A program made the position numbers and the translations under genes. 64,000 nucleotides of DNA, from NCBI RefSeq assembly GCF_003086295.3, contig NC_092040.1, positions 2,976,001 through 3,040,000 on the forward strand, read 5' to 3'. Position 1 is the stretch's first letter; each line of letters starts with the position of its first letter. Positions 35,375-48,238 of the stretch are shown here, piece by piece. This DNA is from Arachis hypogaea. Its lineage: Eukaryota > Streptophyta > Magnoliopsida > Fabales > Fabaceae. Under the pieces are notes generated by a model that did no database searches, was not told the DNA's origin, and saw only the letters and a program-made list of their open reading frames with translations.

Positions 35375-36765
35375 AATTTGGTTCCTATTCAAAGTTTTGC
35401 TTCTGCAGCTTTTTGTTCTGTCAGCAAAGTTCAGGTCATTGTGATTATTTTGGGTGTTTCCTTACTTTGGCTACTTCTTGTTGTTGGATCCAAAAACTTT
35501 ATATATACAGGTGCATAAAATTCTAACATCCTTATCATGACTACTTGTTGCATAAGTTTATTAATTTTTGCTAGTTGTTAGATGAAGTTTAAAGACAAAT
35601 GAAGTTGCGTTGATTTTTTCATTAGTAAGAATCTAGAACATGATTTTCTGGAGTGAAGAATGATTTTCGCGACTATCCCATTGTAAAAGTAATGAAATTT
35701 TCACTTTATTTAGTTATTGGTTACTTTATCTTTTCATGAGGTATGTTTTGTATGGTGAACTAGCTTGATGGCAAGCTGAAATCTTATTTATAGTAGTCAT
35801 GGGATTGGATTGTACTAATAGGAATGAATAATATAAGGATGGAAATAAATTATGACATCCTATTACCCTGCCAAAAGTACCCTAAGTATGCCCTATCTAT
35901 GATGTAGATGCTCTATTTATGATGTATATACCTTCATTAGTTTTTTTCCGTGGAAATTATGTGGCTATGTGAAGGTGGTTTTGATCCTGTGTATCTCCAT
36001 TTCCAATAGTGTTGGAACCAAAAAACTTACGTGTCAGAGGATTGTTTTTAGTTCTTTTTTTCTTCGGAGTAAATTTGTCATGCAGCATATGATTTCTTGA
36101 ATCTTTAGATACATGTCTAATAGGATAGCAACTAAAATAAGATTGCTTTGTTAGATTGTTACATACATGTCTAATAGGATGGTAACTATGTGTATTCTGA
36201 ATTTTGTTGCTGTGAAATACTTAATACGAAGAAAAGATGATGAAGTATTGACTAATGAGAGAATTTTTTTGCCACTAGAAAAGTTAGATGTACTTAAGAT
36301 CTTAAAATGATGTTGTAGAGGGATGGTTGGGAGGGGAGGGGTATCATAACAAAAACTTAATGAGGGAGCTGCTTTTAGTGTTCTATTGCTGTTTTGTCAA
36401 CAAAATTATCAAGTCCAAGAATTACATATCACATTAGCAGCTGAAAATTTGTTTCAATGCACTAGAAAATATACTGCTAAAAGTCACAACTGACATTGAA
36501 CTGTAAAATGATAAGTTTGATGCATTATGTCACAATAAGTTTCAATGCTAAAAGTCAATTGACATTATGTCTTTTTTTAAAATCCTTCTTTCTCTCTCTT
36601 TGTTTAAACTTTATTCCAACAAATTTCGATCAATATTTATTTATTAATAGCTTGCAAAACTTTCATTGTGGAAGAAGTGAATGGAAAAATAAGTGCGTAT
36701 ATGCAAGTTACTAAATTACAGACTTAGTTGTCAATGGAAATATAAACAACAATTTCTATCTGCAG
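35375..36765. other. Region downstream of F-box pseudogene
   Basis: No gene is seen. It contains one copy of a direct repeat shared with 37680 and a 25-bp motif ATACATGTCTAATAGGATAG present twice (about 36110 and 36164). Confidence 0.5.
35427..35463 (+). repeat. Direct repeat, copy 1
   Basis: AAGTTCAGGTCATTGTGATT plus ATTTTGGGTGTTTCCTTA recurs exactly at 37680-37717. Weaker similarity (TTGTTGGATC, ACTTTxTATATACA) continues after both copies. This suggests a local duplication of the 3' flank of the F-box gene. Confidence 0.7.
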
Positions 36766-36885
36766 GGTCTGGAAAATGTGACACCAATGATTACAAAGAT
36801 AGACCAGAAGAGTGCAATAGAGCTTGAATCATATGGCTTGGGTACAAGAATGGTACTTCCTACTAGTAGTAGTTATAGTGATTAG
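36766..36885 (+). other. Orphan exon-like open segment
   Basis: A splice-acceptor-like CTATCTGCAG is followed by a 39-residue frame (GLENVTPMITKIDQKSAIEL, ESYGLGTRMVLPTSSSYSD) and TAG. I do not recognise the peptide and found no partner exon nearby. It could be a relic exon or a 3' UTR part of the F-box transcript. Confidence 0.3.
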
Positions 36886-37679
36886 ATCTTAGCATGTTGC
36901 AACCGTAATGTTGAGAACTTTAGATGATACAACATGTGTAGCATGTTATTGCAAGCATAGGAATGTAAGCAGTGAAGATTAAGAACCAAAATTTTATAGA
37001 ACTAGAAGCAGTTATTAGGTGATATATATGTGTGGTGATTCCTTTGCCAATGTTATTAGTTCCTTTAAAATATTTACTTGTTTTCATGATTTCCATGGGT
37101 GCTATCATATCTTATGGTCAACTAGACATTTTATGACAATATCTTGTTATATTGAAGACCAAGAGCAATATTTTCAATCTTAGTAATGATGTTTCAATTA
37201 AGTTGCTTGTCAACGGTTGACTTCTATGAATTCTTCTGAAATCATGCAAGTGGTTTTAAACCCCTGCATTTCATTTATGGATACAGAAGATCAGGGTGCC
37301 GTAAATACTTTTGGTGTTCCCTTAGTTTGACTAACTGTTGTTCCTGTTTATTCATCATGCTAATTTTGGTTCTAAATATGTTGTTTGGTGAATTTATTTT
37401 GAATTTATTCAAGATAATGTCATGAAAAAGTGAGCTAGTATTTGCAAATTATAATATAATGAAGTTAGTTGTAAGTTAGGATATTGACACTGAATCTGTT
37501 TTTGATGTGAATTGCAATATTAACACCCAATATGTTTATCTGTTTAGGGTTTATTGCATTATTGTGGTAGATAGTAGAGTATCATTTAACTTTTTAAAAT
37601 TTCAACCCTGTTAAAATTCAATTCCTCTTCAGAGTTATGCTTATTTTAAATGCTTGCCATTTCATGTAGGCGTAGGAAA

Positions 37680-37717
37680 AAGTTCAGGTCATTGTGATTA
37701 TTTTGGGTGTTTCCTTA
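37680..37717 (+). repeat. Direct repeat, copy 2
   Basis: Same 38-bp segment as 35427-35463, 2.25 kb downstream in the same orientation. TTTTGGGTGTTTCCTCATTT appears once more at about 37746, so part is tandemly repeated. Confidence 0.7.
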
Positions 37718-39524
37718 TTATTGTTGGATCACAGATTACTTCAATTTTGGGTGTTTCCTCATTTTGTTCTGTAATGTTTGAAGTAATCTTATTTATTAAT
37801 TTGCACGCAGATCACTTTAATTATGGGTAAAACTTTTTATATACACTAGTGGAAATGATTTTATCCAACAGCACCTGAACAGAAGCAGAGAGTAATGCCC
37901 CTCCCACAATAGCAGCAGCCATATTTTTTTTGGTTTAAATAAGACCTTACAGTTACCAGTAAATTACAGTATTAGTTTACTAGAGAAGTAGTGTGTAAGT
38001 AAGGATTAATAGCACACAAATTTTTCACAAACAAATTTCTTAGTATTTGATGGATTAACAATTATACTTTAATCGGTTAATGATGATTATTCTTAAGTAA
38101 TTAGTAACAGGTTAGAACAAAAGAATAGGATAAAATAGAGAGCCATGAGGACCAAATTTTGGTTTATTGATTTTATCAGCAGATGTTATTACAGTCTCTC
38201 CTTCTAATTTTGGACCTCACTAAAAGAAGAGAGAAAGAGAGAGAGCTTAATTTAGTCAGAATTAGCAGCAGAGCTTCTCTCAAGATCCAGCTGCTTCTTC
38301 TTTGATGAATTTCTTCTTTGATGAGAAGTAACTTAAAAGTCAAAGTCAATGTTAACCTTAACAAAAAAAATCAATAAACTAATCTGTACTAATATTATTA
38401 TTATCAAAATTAATTGATGCATAATTCTAAGTATTGAAAATACAAAAAGATATTAATTTCAACAAATTAAAAGAGCATGTGCTTTGTATTTTTAAGAGAA
38501 AATGACACTCCTTTTTTTGAGAAATGTCAAAAAACTTCCCTTTTGCTCAATTGCTTGTAATATATAGTCATATATAATGATTTTGAGTAAAATATATGTA
38601 AATTTAATTCTTAGTTATACTATGTAAATAATTGAATTTTAACATACATAAAATTTTAATTAATCTACATTATTCTTATATTGATAAATCTTCATCGATC
38701 TATAATCTTATGACAATATGTATTATTAATAGATTAATAATATTATTGATACTTTGAGTTTGTTGAATTTATAAATGGTCTTCATAATATACATTATGTT
38801 TTATTTCATTTAGTATTAATAACCTGCTGATAGTGTATTTTAGTACAAAGATATCAAATAAAATTATTAATTTAGTTTTAAAAGATAAAAAATTAAGTTT
38901 AATATTACTCAAAGGAATTTTAATATATATCAAATAATGTGTTCATTAGTTTCTACTTTATTGCGAAAATTATCAAAATTATAATACTAATAACATATCA
39001 TAAGATTATTATTATTAATCGTATTTTAATATTTATTATTTATATATTTAAAAATTATTTATTTAATTTTATAATAAATATTATTTTTAAATTTGAATAA
39101 TTTATTAATTAAATTGTACTTATTATATCATATATTCAATAATTTATTAAAAAATATATTAATATAATAAATAAAAAATCATTTGAAAAAATTAATTTAA
39201 AAGATAAGAACAAATAATTCCTTAACAAATTTAAATTTAGAGACAATTAAACCCTTATACATTGGCACATAAGAATCACCTCAACAAGTATAACGTGATA
39301 GCTCAGTCATGTAACGTAACACATAAACCCTTATGCGTTGTTCATGGAAATCAGAGATGGTGGCCAAAGTGGAACATTTTTATTTTGAGAAATAATTGAG
39401 AAATCATGTTATCATTCCGAAAAATAAGCAGGTGTTGTTATTCTGAAAAATAAACCGAAAAATAAGCAGGAACCGGATTGATAGTTCACTCTAATTAAAA
39501 ATTAAAGGAATATAGTTTATCTTT

Positions 39525-39650
39525 TATAATCGGCTCATTTGATGGCTAAAATTTCATGAAATGATTATTAGCAAGTCACCACAAATCTTGGGTTCGAATC
39601 TTAACTTCTTAAGCATTCAAGAAAAATAAGCTGCTCAGACCAAAGTAAAT
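39525..39650 (+). repeat. Possible tRNA-like SINE relic
   Basis: A B-box-like GGGTTCGAATC (about 39591) follows a weak A-box-like GATGGCTAAA about 50 bp upstream, with A-rich sequence after it. I could not find a target duplication, so this is tentative. Confidence 0.3.
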
Positions 39651-40225
39651 AAAAAGTAAAAACCACTCCGGTGGCAATATATTCCAAAGTATAGGCATCT
39701 ATCAAAATCAAGTCACAAGGGAGTGAAACATAATACTCCACGTTACATATCCAACTCATAAATTAATAAATTATAAGCTCCCAAGAGAAGATTAAACTCA
39801 AATGGTTGTCCCTCTAAATTTGGGGCAACATATGTAAAACAAGACCAATATAAACTAATGTAAAACATTCATATCCACCCACCTAAGTCATACCAAAACT
39901 GGTGATAAGCAACTGCACTAAATATTTAGGGAATAAAATATACAAAATGCACCAACCAACATAATGGCCTGCCGCCTGCATGCATGCATACAGGCTCCTC
40001 AATTCATTGCCAAAGATGCCCTCAAGGCCAAAATGATCATCTCCTTATATGCCAAGGCATCAAATGAACTAAAGTTGATATTCCATGAAAAGCTCAAACT
40101 GAAGCAATGTTGAGTTGGCCTAGAGAAACTACAAGAAGAGAGAATAGATTCAGTTCCCAGCAGGCATTGAAAAGCATTCTGATTTTAGACATGCATTAAG
40201 GACAAACCTGTCCGCAAGTGTAAAC

Positions 40226-43200
40226 TCAGTCGTCAAGGTAATAGTAAGACCCAGCATTCTTTTGTTCTCTGTCCTTGGTTGAATCAAGTTTGTTAATCCT
40301 AGGACGATAATTAGTTGGGTCCCTTCTAAATGTGATATCGAGATGCTGCAACAGCAATGGCATACATTATATCAATTATGAAAGACTAGCGCAGAAATCA
40401 AAAGCGGGGAAAAATGGAATACTTGAATATAATGACACTTACCGACAAGAAAAGGTTCATGCCAGTCAACAATGATTGCGGAGAATTGGCAGTACAATCA
40501 AGTGATGGTTTACCCTCATAAACAATAACTCTATCAGCAAGATAAGTTGCCATAATGAAATCGTGCTCAACCACAAAAGCTGTTTTCTTCGCATGAAGGA
40601 TAAACCTCTTGATGACTTTGGCAGCATGAATTCGCTGTTCAGAGTCAAGATATGCACTTGGCTCATCTATCAAATAAATGTCTGCAGGCTGTCATGTAAA
40701 ATAGCAACAGTCAGAAATCTTCACATGCTATTTTGTTTATAACAGAGACATCTAGAGAGACAGAAAACTAACAACAAAAACAAGTGATGTGATTCCAAAA
40801 ATATATTTAGTTCAACTAGAGCCAATAGTATAGGCTTCACACAACAAAATTAAGCTATTAATCTAATTTTCATGATATGGAAATAAAGATACTAACTGTG
40901 GATAGGAAAATATGCAGCTACTCAAGAATGTACAGGGTAAAGCCAAATTCAGGCAGGCAAAATGCACACTGCGATTAAAGGGCACACAACCAGTCTTGAG
41001 CAGTTCTAAAAAGAAGTTTATAATACCTTTCCAAGACAGAGACATAATGCAACTCTTTGCAGCTCTCCACCAGAAAGATTCACAACCTCTTGGTCCATCA
41101 ATTGTTCAATAAGAAGTGGCTTCATCACATCTGATATAAACTGGGGATGAGTGTATGCATCACGTATTTTTTGATGCAGCAAGTTTCTAACAGTTGACTG
41201 GAACTTTGGGCTAATCTTCTGAGGCTTGTAAGAAACATTAAACTCAGGCATCTCTGCGTCAGATCCACCTTCTATTGTGTCAGGTTTTAACAAACCAGCC
41301 TGAATAATTCAAAGTAGTATGGTAATTACACGTGTGGAATAATTACAGATTTCCATAAAATACCAAATATGACAGTATAAAAGAATACCAGCATTCGAAT
41401 AAATGTTGTCTTTCCAGTTCCATTCTCTCCCAGCATCACAACAATCTGAGAATCCGTGAACTCTCCCTCAACAACACGAAGCTTGAAATTGCCCTGAGTT
41501 TTGGTCATGGTTGGATATTTGTATCGGGCATATGACTGAGCCTCCTCAGCAGTTTCCTGTGGAGTCTCAGCAACCTAAACAATGCAAGAGTGAGGTATGT
41601 GAGATTTGTTGGAATAAAAACACAAACCTAGGAATTCATCTCTAATATTTTAGGACATTTTCATTGTTGAGCTATTATGTTTCAAATACACTAATGTAAA
41701 TCAGGCAACACTGATGGGAATTATTTGTTCTATAATAACTTTAATTAGGAAGGAACTGCTGCTGAATATATTCGGTGTTCTTTCACGAGCTGAATATCTC
41801 CAACATTTCACTGAATTTTTCTTTGGAATCTTTAAACAAAGCAAACCCATATGATTTATTATGCATTCCGGTTTCACCAGCCAAATTGTATTTATATCCA
41901 GTACATATGAGAGGGAGATGTCTAAAAGTATTATACATACCTTGAAGGTAAGAGAGTCATCACGGAACCTAAGATTTTCTGTTGGAACAAAACCAGCCAA
42001 GAAGATATTAATTCCTTCTCTGACTGAGAAAGGTAATGTCACAACTCCATATGCACCAGGTTTGCCATACAAACAGCAAATGAAATCAGACAAGTAGTCC
42101 AAGACACTCAGATCATGCTCCACAACAATTACATAGCTGGAAAACGACAATTGCAAAAAAATCAACATACATCATCAAAAGTGACACGAACAAGATTTCA
42201 AGCAGATAAAACACAGAAGAAAAGACACAAACCTATTAGGCCTAAGCAATGACCGAATAACTTGAGCGGCTTTCAGTCTCTGCTTCACATCAAGATAGCT
42301 AGAGGGTTCATCAAACATGTATATCTCTGCATTCTGGATGGCAACAACTGCAATGGCGAACCTTTGGAGCTCTCCACCAGAAAGATCACCAACATTACGA
42401 TCTATAACCTGGTTAAGCTCCAGATCAGCACAAAGCTCTGCCTTCTTATCTCTCTCATCTTTCTGATCAAGCACCTGCCCCACATTCCCTTGCACTGCTT
42501 TTGGAATGTGGTCAACATACTGAGGCTTGATGATAGCCTATATAATTCACAAATAATCAAAATAAGCACAACTACCAAGATGTATACAATTTTTTTTATC
42601 ACAAGAAGTATGATACCTTTGAAATAAATTCAAGCATCAGCTTAAAGTTGAATAATGAATGCTCAAAATTTTGTCAGTATACCAAAACCCACATTACCAA
42701 GTACAGAATTAAACGGTTTTTCTGAACACTAGGACAAAGAATCCTACAGTGATTGTTCCAAAGTAAAGCATTTAATTTTAGGTGCATGATGAGAATCTAA
42801 ATCTACAACGCCTTCAAACTTGCATCAACACATTCAAAAGCTTTTCAATTCTGTATTACCTACTTTGTTGATATCGGTAGTGGTAGTGTAAAATGGGTGC
42901 TCAACTTCAACGTAACATTTCATGTGTGATAATGTTAATATAGTATATTTATGAGAATAAGGCATTTTAATGTACCAAATACCAAAGTTTGATGCAGTCT
43001 CCTACAAACTAATTTTGTGACTTGATACTTATTTACAAAAACAAACTGGCTTAACATATATTCAGGTACATTAACTTAACAACAACATATGCTGTAAATC
43101 ACCTGTGAGGGAAACAACATAATAAGTAATAAAGTTCCATGAACCTACTTGCAAAATCATTGCATTTGCTTCTCTTTTGAAGCAGTTTTACAAACTAACT

Positions 43201-44556
43201 TAATGGACACTAAGCCTCTACCAGGACATAATTAAACAATGATCAAGTATGAAGACTTGAATGAGAAAGGAATTGACAATATGCACAGGTATGCAAAAGA
43301 AAATAATATGTGATTACTATTTTCATTGTGACAATAAGAAAATCAGTAAAAACATCACTGCATACATACAGAATAAGGACACAGACATCACCTTAAGATC
43401 ATCCTCAAGAATTCGAGTAAAATAATTCTGCAATTCCGATCCTCGAAAATAGGTCAGAATCTCCTGCCAATCAGGGGGATTCTGCAGAAGCAAGAGTAAA
43501 ATCAAATGAACAAAATAAAACCTTGAACATTTTGGACAAAAAAATCGAAAGGCCAGTTTAGTTATTACGGTGAAACGACCAAGGTTTGGCTTCAGCTTTC
43601 CGGCCAAAACTTTAAGGGCAGTGGACTTCCCAATACCATTAGTACCAACCAATCCAAGCACTTGACCTGGCCTTGGCACAGGCAACCTGCGATTTTAATT
43701 CCATTCATCACAACCAAAAGCAAACATATGGCCACCATTTTTCTAGATAACTGCAGCTAAATGACTCGCCTGTGCAGCTTAAAAGTATTGGGACCATATC
43801 TGTGTGTAGTGTCCTTGTCCAAGTCCTTAGGCAAATTGATAATCTGGATGGCTTCAAAAGGGCATTTCTACACCACCGAATATCAAAACCGTCTCAGAAC
43901 ACAAACGCATCAAACTAGAACCAAACAAAACTTAACAATGACAACAAATACCTTAACACAAATACCGCACCCAATACACAACTCCTCAGATATGAAAGCA
44001 ATCTTTGAAGCAGAAGTAACTTCAATACACAATCTACCTGCACTCACGTACACAATTCTTCAGTCACCATAAACCCCATAAGAATTAAGAAACACAAAAC
44101 TACGAAGACAGCAATTTCCCTAAATATCAAACCCAAAAGAAAGGGGATAAAACCAAATCTATGATTGAGCTAAAGTATGAAATTTGAACTTAAATACACA
44201 ATCCACGTGTACGCACGTAACTTTTCACACACTAAAAACCTGATAACATCAATTTCTGGGGAAACGACCTTTAAACAAAAAAAATAAAAAATAAAAAACC
44301 CTAAATCTATTATTGAGCTGAAGTACCAAAAAATTGAAACTTGCTGGGGGCATCAAGGTATATAAACAAAACAAGAAAAGAATTTGAAATCCATCACAAT
44401 TCACAAAACAAAATCGTAACAGAGAATGAAGAGATCTAAATCGATTGAATTACCGGTTCTGACGACAGGGCAACTCTTCTTACACTCCTGGCGGCACTTT
44501 TTGGGCTTGCACCTGTCGTTGCTAACAATAGCAATACGCGTCAACCGATCCGCCAT
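40226..44556 (-). CDS. ABC transporter E family protein (RNase L inhibitor, ribosome recycling)
   Basis: Soluble twin-ATPase with an N-terminal iron-sulfur domain that splits ribosomes after termination; essential in eukaryotes. Eleven minus-strand exons: 44556-44454, 44037-43952, 43867-43770, 43686-43569, 43481-43392, 42537-42233, 42136-41941, 41574-41389, 41299-41027, 40688-40443, 40345-40226. They splice in frame to 606 aa, one more than Arabidopsis RLI2 as I recall it. All eight cluster cysteines are present (C16, C21, C25, C29, C55, C58, C61, C65). Walker A motifs are GTNGIGKST (110-118) and GENGTGKTT (381-389). LSGGELQR signatures lie at 217-224 and 469-476, with Walker [11 protein letters not shown] and [10 protein letters not shown]. 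The protein ends SYYYLDD. The intron after exon 3 has a GC donor; the rest are GT-AG. Confidence 0.96.
43768..43769 (-). other. Non-canonical GC splice donor in ABCE2
   Basis: On the minus strand exon 3 ends CTGCACAG and the intron begins GCGAGT; the acceptor is TCGCAG before GTTGCCTG. Only this junction restores the family sequence HRLPVPRPG. The exon side and positions +3 to +5 are strong, typical of functional GC-AG introns. Confidence 0.85.
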
Positions 44557-46374
44557 CTCGCCGCCTAAGAGAAACGATTAAAAAAGCCTTCTTTGATGTT
44601 GTGGTTATGGCGGCGATTGAAGAATGAATGGAAGGAATTGATCGGTTCCGAACACCGATCAGAGAGAGAGAGAGGGAGAGGGACGCGTGGTGGGAACGTT
44701 CTTATGCAGAAGAAAAGCACATAGCATATGGCTAAAGGCCTAAAGCAAAAGCTAGGGTTACTTACTTGCTTCACCTTCTTACCACTCCAATCGGGTTTCT
44801 GGGTCGGTTTCAATTCGGGTTCAAACAAGGAAAAGATGAATATCTAATTTTAGAATTTAATTTTGATTTAATTTGATCTGTTATAAGTGTAAAATTATTT
44901 TATACATATATCTAATAATATAATTTTATATTAATAAAAATAATTTTTTATATTAACTGCATAATCTAAAAAAATAGTTATAATTACAAACGGTATAAAA
45001 TATTTTATATTGTGTATTAAAATTAAATTTTTATTTTTAAATTAAGATAATAAAATTTATATATGATAGAATTTATAAATTTAATAATGATTAATATTTT
45101 TTAATTTGTTACTAATACTATTTAATTTTCAAATATATTAGTAATAAAGTATATTGCAATCGTTATCAATAATACATATAATATTTTTTGTTATTTTAGT
45201 TATTTTTATATTTACTACTAAGAAATAGGAATATCTTTTTCTTAAATAAAAGATAATGTTACCTTTTTTTAAATATAAGATAAAAATTCTTATAAATAAA
45301 CCGAAATTTAATTGCTGTTGTAATTCAAATTCTAAAATTCGTATTTTCATTAGCTTGTGTTGTAAATATTTAATAGATAGATAAGAAAAAAAAATTATAC
45401 TGAGAGTATTGAGTTGTTAAGCAATCCAAAAACCATCTTGTTGGCCTTTAAAAAACTATCTAAACAATTATTTTGTATATAAATAAAAATAAAAAAATAT
45501 TTTCACAAATTTAAATACTATCTAAATTTACTTGTCCTCCTTAATTACCTTTATCCAAAAAAACTCGCATGTTTTTGAGGGAAGTCACTAAAGCCTTCCA
45601 CTGTGATCGGTTTGTTCGGTTTTCGGTTTTTTTGATTCGATTGATCGGTTTAGTTCGATCCGGATCGATTTTGAACACCCATAATTAGCATCTTTTGCTC
45701 CGTACGTTTAAATCCTAACTCATCTGAGTTTAGGGATTGTTAAGGTAGTTAGAGAGTTAAGAGCTTTATAAATTGTAAGTTACTGATTTCTATTTCTATT
45801 AGACATGAAAAATCAGAGAGCTTATGTTAGTTAAGTCAATAAGCTTAAAATGGATATTATCTATTTTCTTTCAGCTTTGTTGCCTTCTATAAACAGAGTA
45901 CTGCTTTGTTATTAGGTTCTAAAAAGTTCACATTTCAATCGAGTTGAATTTGGTTTGATATAGTGTGTATAATTCAGTGTAATTTAGTTTGATTCAGCAT
46001 AATCCAATTGTAGGTGAAAACTCTCATATGCACTATCTTTGTCTGAAATTAATAGCTAAAAACAGTTAAATAACAATTTAGTCAAATATATTAAATTATC
46101 TAATAATTTTTAATTAGTAACTTCACACAAAAACTACACTGCATTTTCACCTTCAATTTAACGTGATTGACATGGTTTGATATCAAATTCATGTTCATCT
46201 TTAAATTCTATTTAATTTCTACAATATAAACTAATATAATTGATCTTGGCGTAAACCAAACTCTTGCAAACCATTCAAGAGCTCGACACAAGTTGTCGTT
46301 TATTTAATTTTGATAGAAGCTATAAATATAAAGCATAGTAGTAAATAGGGTATTATTCTACATAGAAGATAGAA
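44557..46374. other. ABCE2 promoter/5' leader and AT-rich intergenic DNA
   Basis: A GA/CT-rich leader (complement of GAGAGAGAGAGAGGGAGAGG, about 44661) and a telo-box-like AGGGTTA (about 44755) lie upstream of the ABCE2 start, features often seen in translation genes. A block of CGGTTT/CGGTTTT repeats at about 45608-45675 resembles the end of a transposon but lacks a partner. The rest has no visible feature. Confidence 0.45.
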
Positions 46375-47761
46375 CTACTTCCACTTCTTGAACATTTTAC
46401 CAAACTTGCCACGCTTATATTTCCCATGCTTGCCGAACTTTCCATGCTTGAACTTGCCATGCTTGAATTTCCCATGTCCCATGTGTCCCATATGTCCCAT
46501 GTGGCCCATGTAGCCCATGTGTCCGCTATGGTGGCCGTGAGAAAGATGGTGGGCGCCATATGCGGCAGCCGCAGCGGCAGCACCTCCAGCAAGCAATCCT
46601 CCCATCCCGCTGCCGCTGTGGTGACTATGCCCTGGTGACAAGGCAGAGAAGTTAGTTTTCGGCAATGTAGACATTATTAGACAGCATAAAAGAGAAAATG
46701 AGTCTTCTTATATTTATTTTTTTCACATTACTTTAACATGTTTGATCTCTCACCATTCATCATCTAAAGTCACATGTATTGTGCAGGTCTCACATTTCAA
46801 ATGAGTGGTAAAAAATCACACAATAACAACTCACAACACGAGAATTCATTCTCATGAAAAGCTTTTTCATCTAGCAAATGCATCATTGGATAGGGTTTAA
46901 CATCATGACAACACATTCAACAGCAAACATTAGCAAGTTCCAAATGCAGTAAAGAACAGCCAAAATAAACCTAAATGAAAATTGTTAGAATAATCTCAAA
47001 GCATGGTCAAAACTATTGACTATTGAATTAATAAATAGATTGTGTTGACTCATTTTATCAAAAGACTAATCACAATTTCTATCAAAGATTATGATTATAT
47101 CTTTGGGACTGCATATAACATTGCTCAATTTGATTAGCAGTCAACACAAAGTCACAACTAATTTAAACTAAAACTTAAAAAATTACTATAAAAATTAAAA
47201 AATCACTATGTTGTATAAGATTCACAATATAAATTAAGATAATAGTCTCACATCCGTTTTCTTATATGACAATTCATATTGTCAATGTAAAACAGTTATT
47301 TTTACTAACAAGACATTACGCGATTCGATGCACTTATAAAACTGTTTTACATTCACAATGAATCAAAATGAAATTCTTTTAAAAAAATTAAAAAACACTA
47401 TATATCAATTATATAGCCATGATAATATAAGTGAAATTACATAACCTACAGACTAAAGTAGCTTCACAAAACTAAGAAAGAGGGATCATATATGCATACC
47501 ATGTGGATTAGGATAACCAGCTGGTGGATAACCACCAGGAGGAGGATAGCCACCGGGAGGAGGGTAACCGGCAGGGGGGTACCCGTGGGCGGGAGGGTAA
47601 CCGTGTTGTCCTGGAGGGTAGGCACCATATCCAGCAGGGGGAGGGTACCCTTGAGGAGGGTATGCTCCATGATGTCCATGTGAGTGAGCATAACTTGATG
47701 CTGCCCCTTGAGCAAGGTGTGAAAACAACCCTTTCTCATCATGCTCCTTTCCACCTCCCAT
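46375..47761 (-). CDS. Glycine/proline/histidine-rich protein (GRP A3-like)
   Basis: Two exons, 47761-47500 and 46631-46375, encode 172 aa. After MGGGKEHDEKGLFSHLAQGA come repeats of the type GYPPxGYPPPGG, then an HSHHSGSGMGG stretch, an Ala/Gly segment (GGLLAGGAAAAAAAYG) and a C-terminal repeat run GHMGHMGHMGHG ... KFKHGKFKHGKFGKHGKY ending KMFKKWK. This layout is that of the plant glycine-rich protein A3 family, whose role is not established. The Lys/His-rich tail suggests metal or acidic-surface binding, which is only inference. The intron is 868 bp, GT-AG, in phase 1. Confidence 0.88.
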
Positions 47762-47812
47762 GATCAAGATCAGATAATAATCAAGGCTGATTCAGTGATT
47801 CCAAAATTGAAT

Positions 47813-48031
47813 CTGCACAAACATTCGTAATTTGGTTAAAACACACAATCAGATTTAAATAAATAAAAGGTAAAATTCACCTAAAACTAAAACCTAATTG
47901 AAAATTTGTGAATGTTAGTGTTGCATGCAAAAGCCAATAGCAATATCAAATTTTTAATTTGTGAACAAGAAGTTCCAAAACAAGGATGAAAATTTTACGA
48001 AATGAAATAAAAAGCGGATAAAGGAGCTTAC
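47813..48031 (-). other. Intron in the 5' UTR of the GRP A3-like gene
   Basis: On the minus strand a donor GTAAGC follows CCCTAATTCG and an acceptor TTGTGCAG precedes ATTCAATTTTGG, 51 bases before the start codon. Leader introns often raise expression in plants. Confidence 0.6.
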
Positions 48032-48177
48032 CGAATTAGGGATTTTGAAAGAAGTGGGTGAAGAAATTGGAGGATCTTTAGAAATAGAGGAAGAAGATGA
48101 TGATGAGGATGGCATATATTGAATGAATTTGATTTGATTAGATTTGTTATGAGCGCGAAATAAGATATGCACGCCGT

Positions 48178-48238
48178 ACGCGTTTGTTGTCATATACGCG
48201 TCAAAGCATTGCATGCTGCTCTCACACGTTGACACGTG
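48178..48238 (-). promoter_or_regulatory. G-box and ACGCGT motifs upstream of the GRP A3-like gene
   Basis: CACGTG (48233-48238, in GACACGTGGA) and two ACGCGT motifs (48178-48183, 48196-48201) lie within 61 bp about 420-475 bases before the start codon. G-boxes bind bZIP/bHLH factors, and CGCGT-type sites bind CAMTA factors in stress responses. Stress or ABA control is inferred. Confidence 0.5.

Larger units (their letters stand above)
36886..40225. other. Intergenic region upstream of ABCE2 3' end
   Basis: No gene is seen in 3.3 kb. It includes the second copy of the direct repeat, AT-rich DNA at 38400-39230 and the presumed 3' UTR of ABCE2 at the right edge (about 40000-40225). Confidence 0.5.

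Noticed and set aside
46426..46638. Plus-strand His/Val-rich frame
   Set aside because: Antisense of the GHMGHM repeat exon of the GRP A3-like gene.
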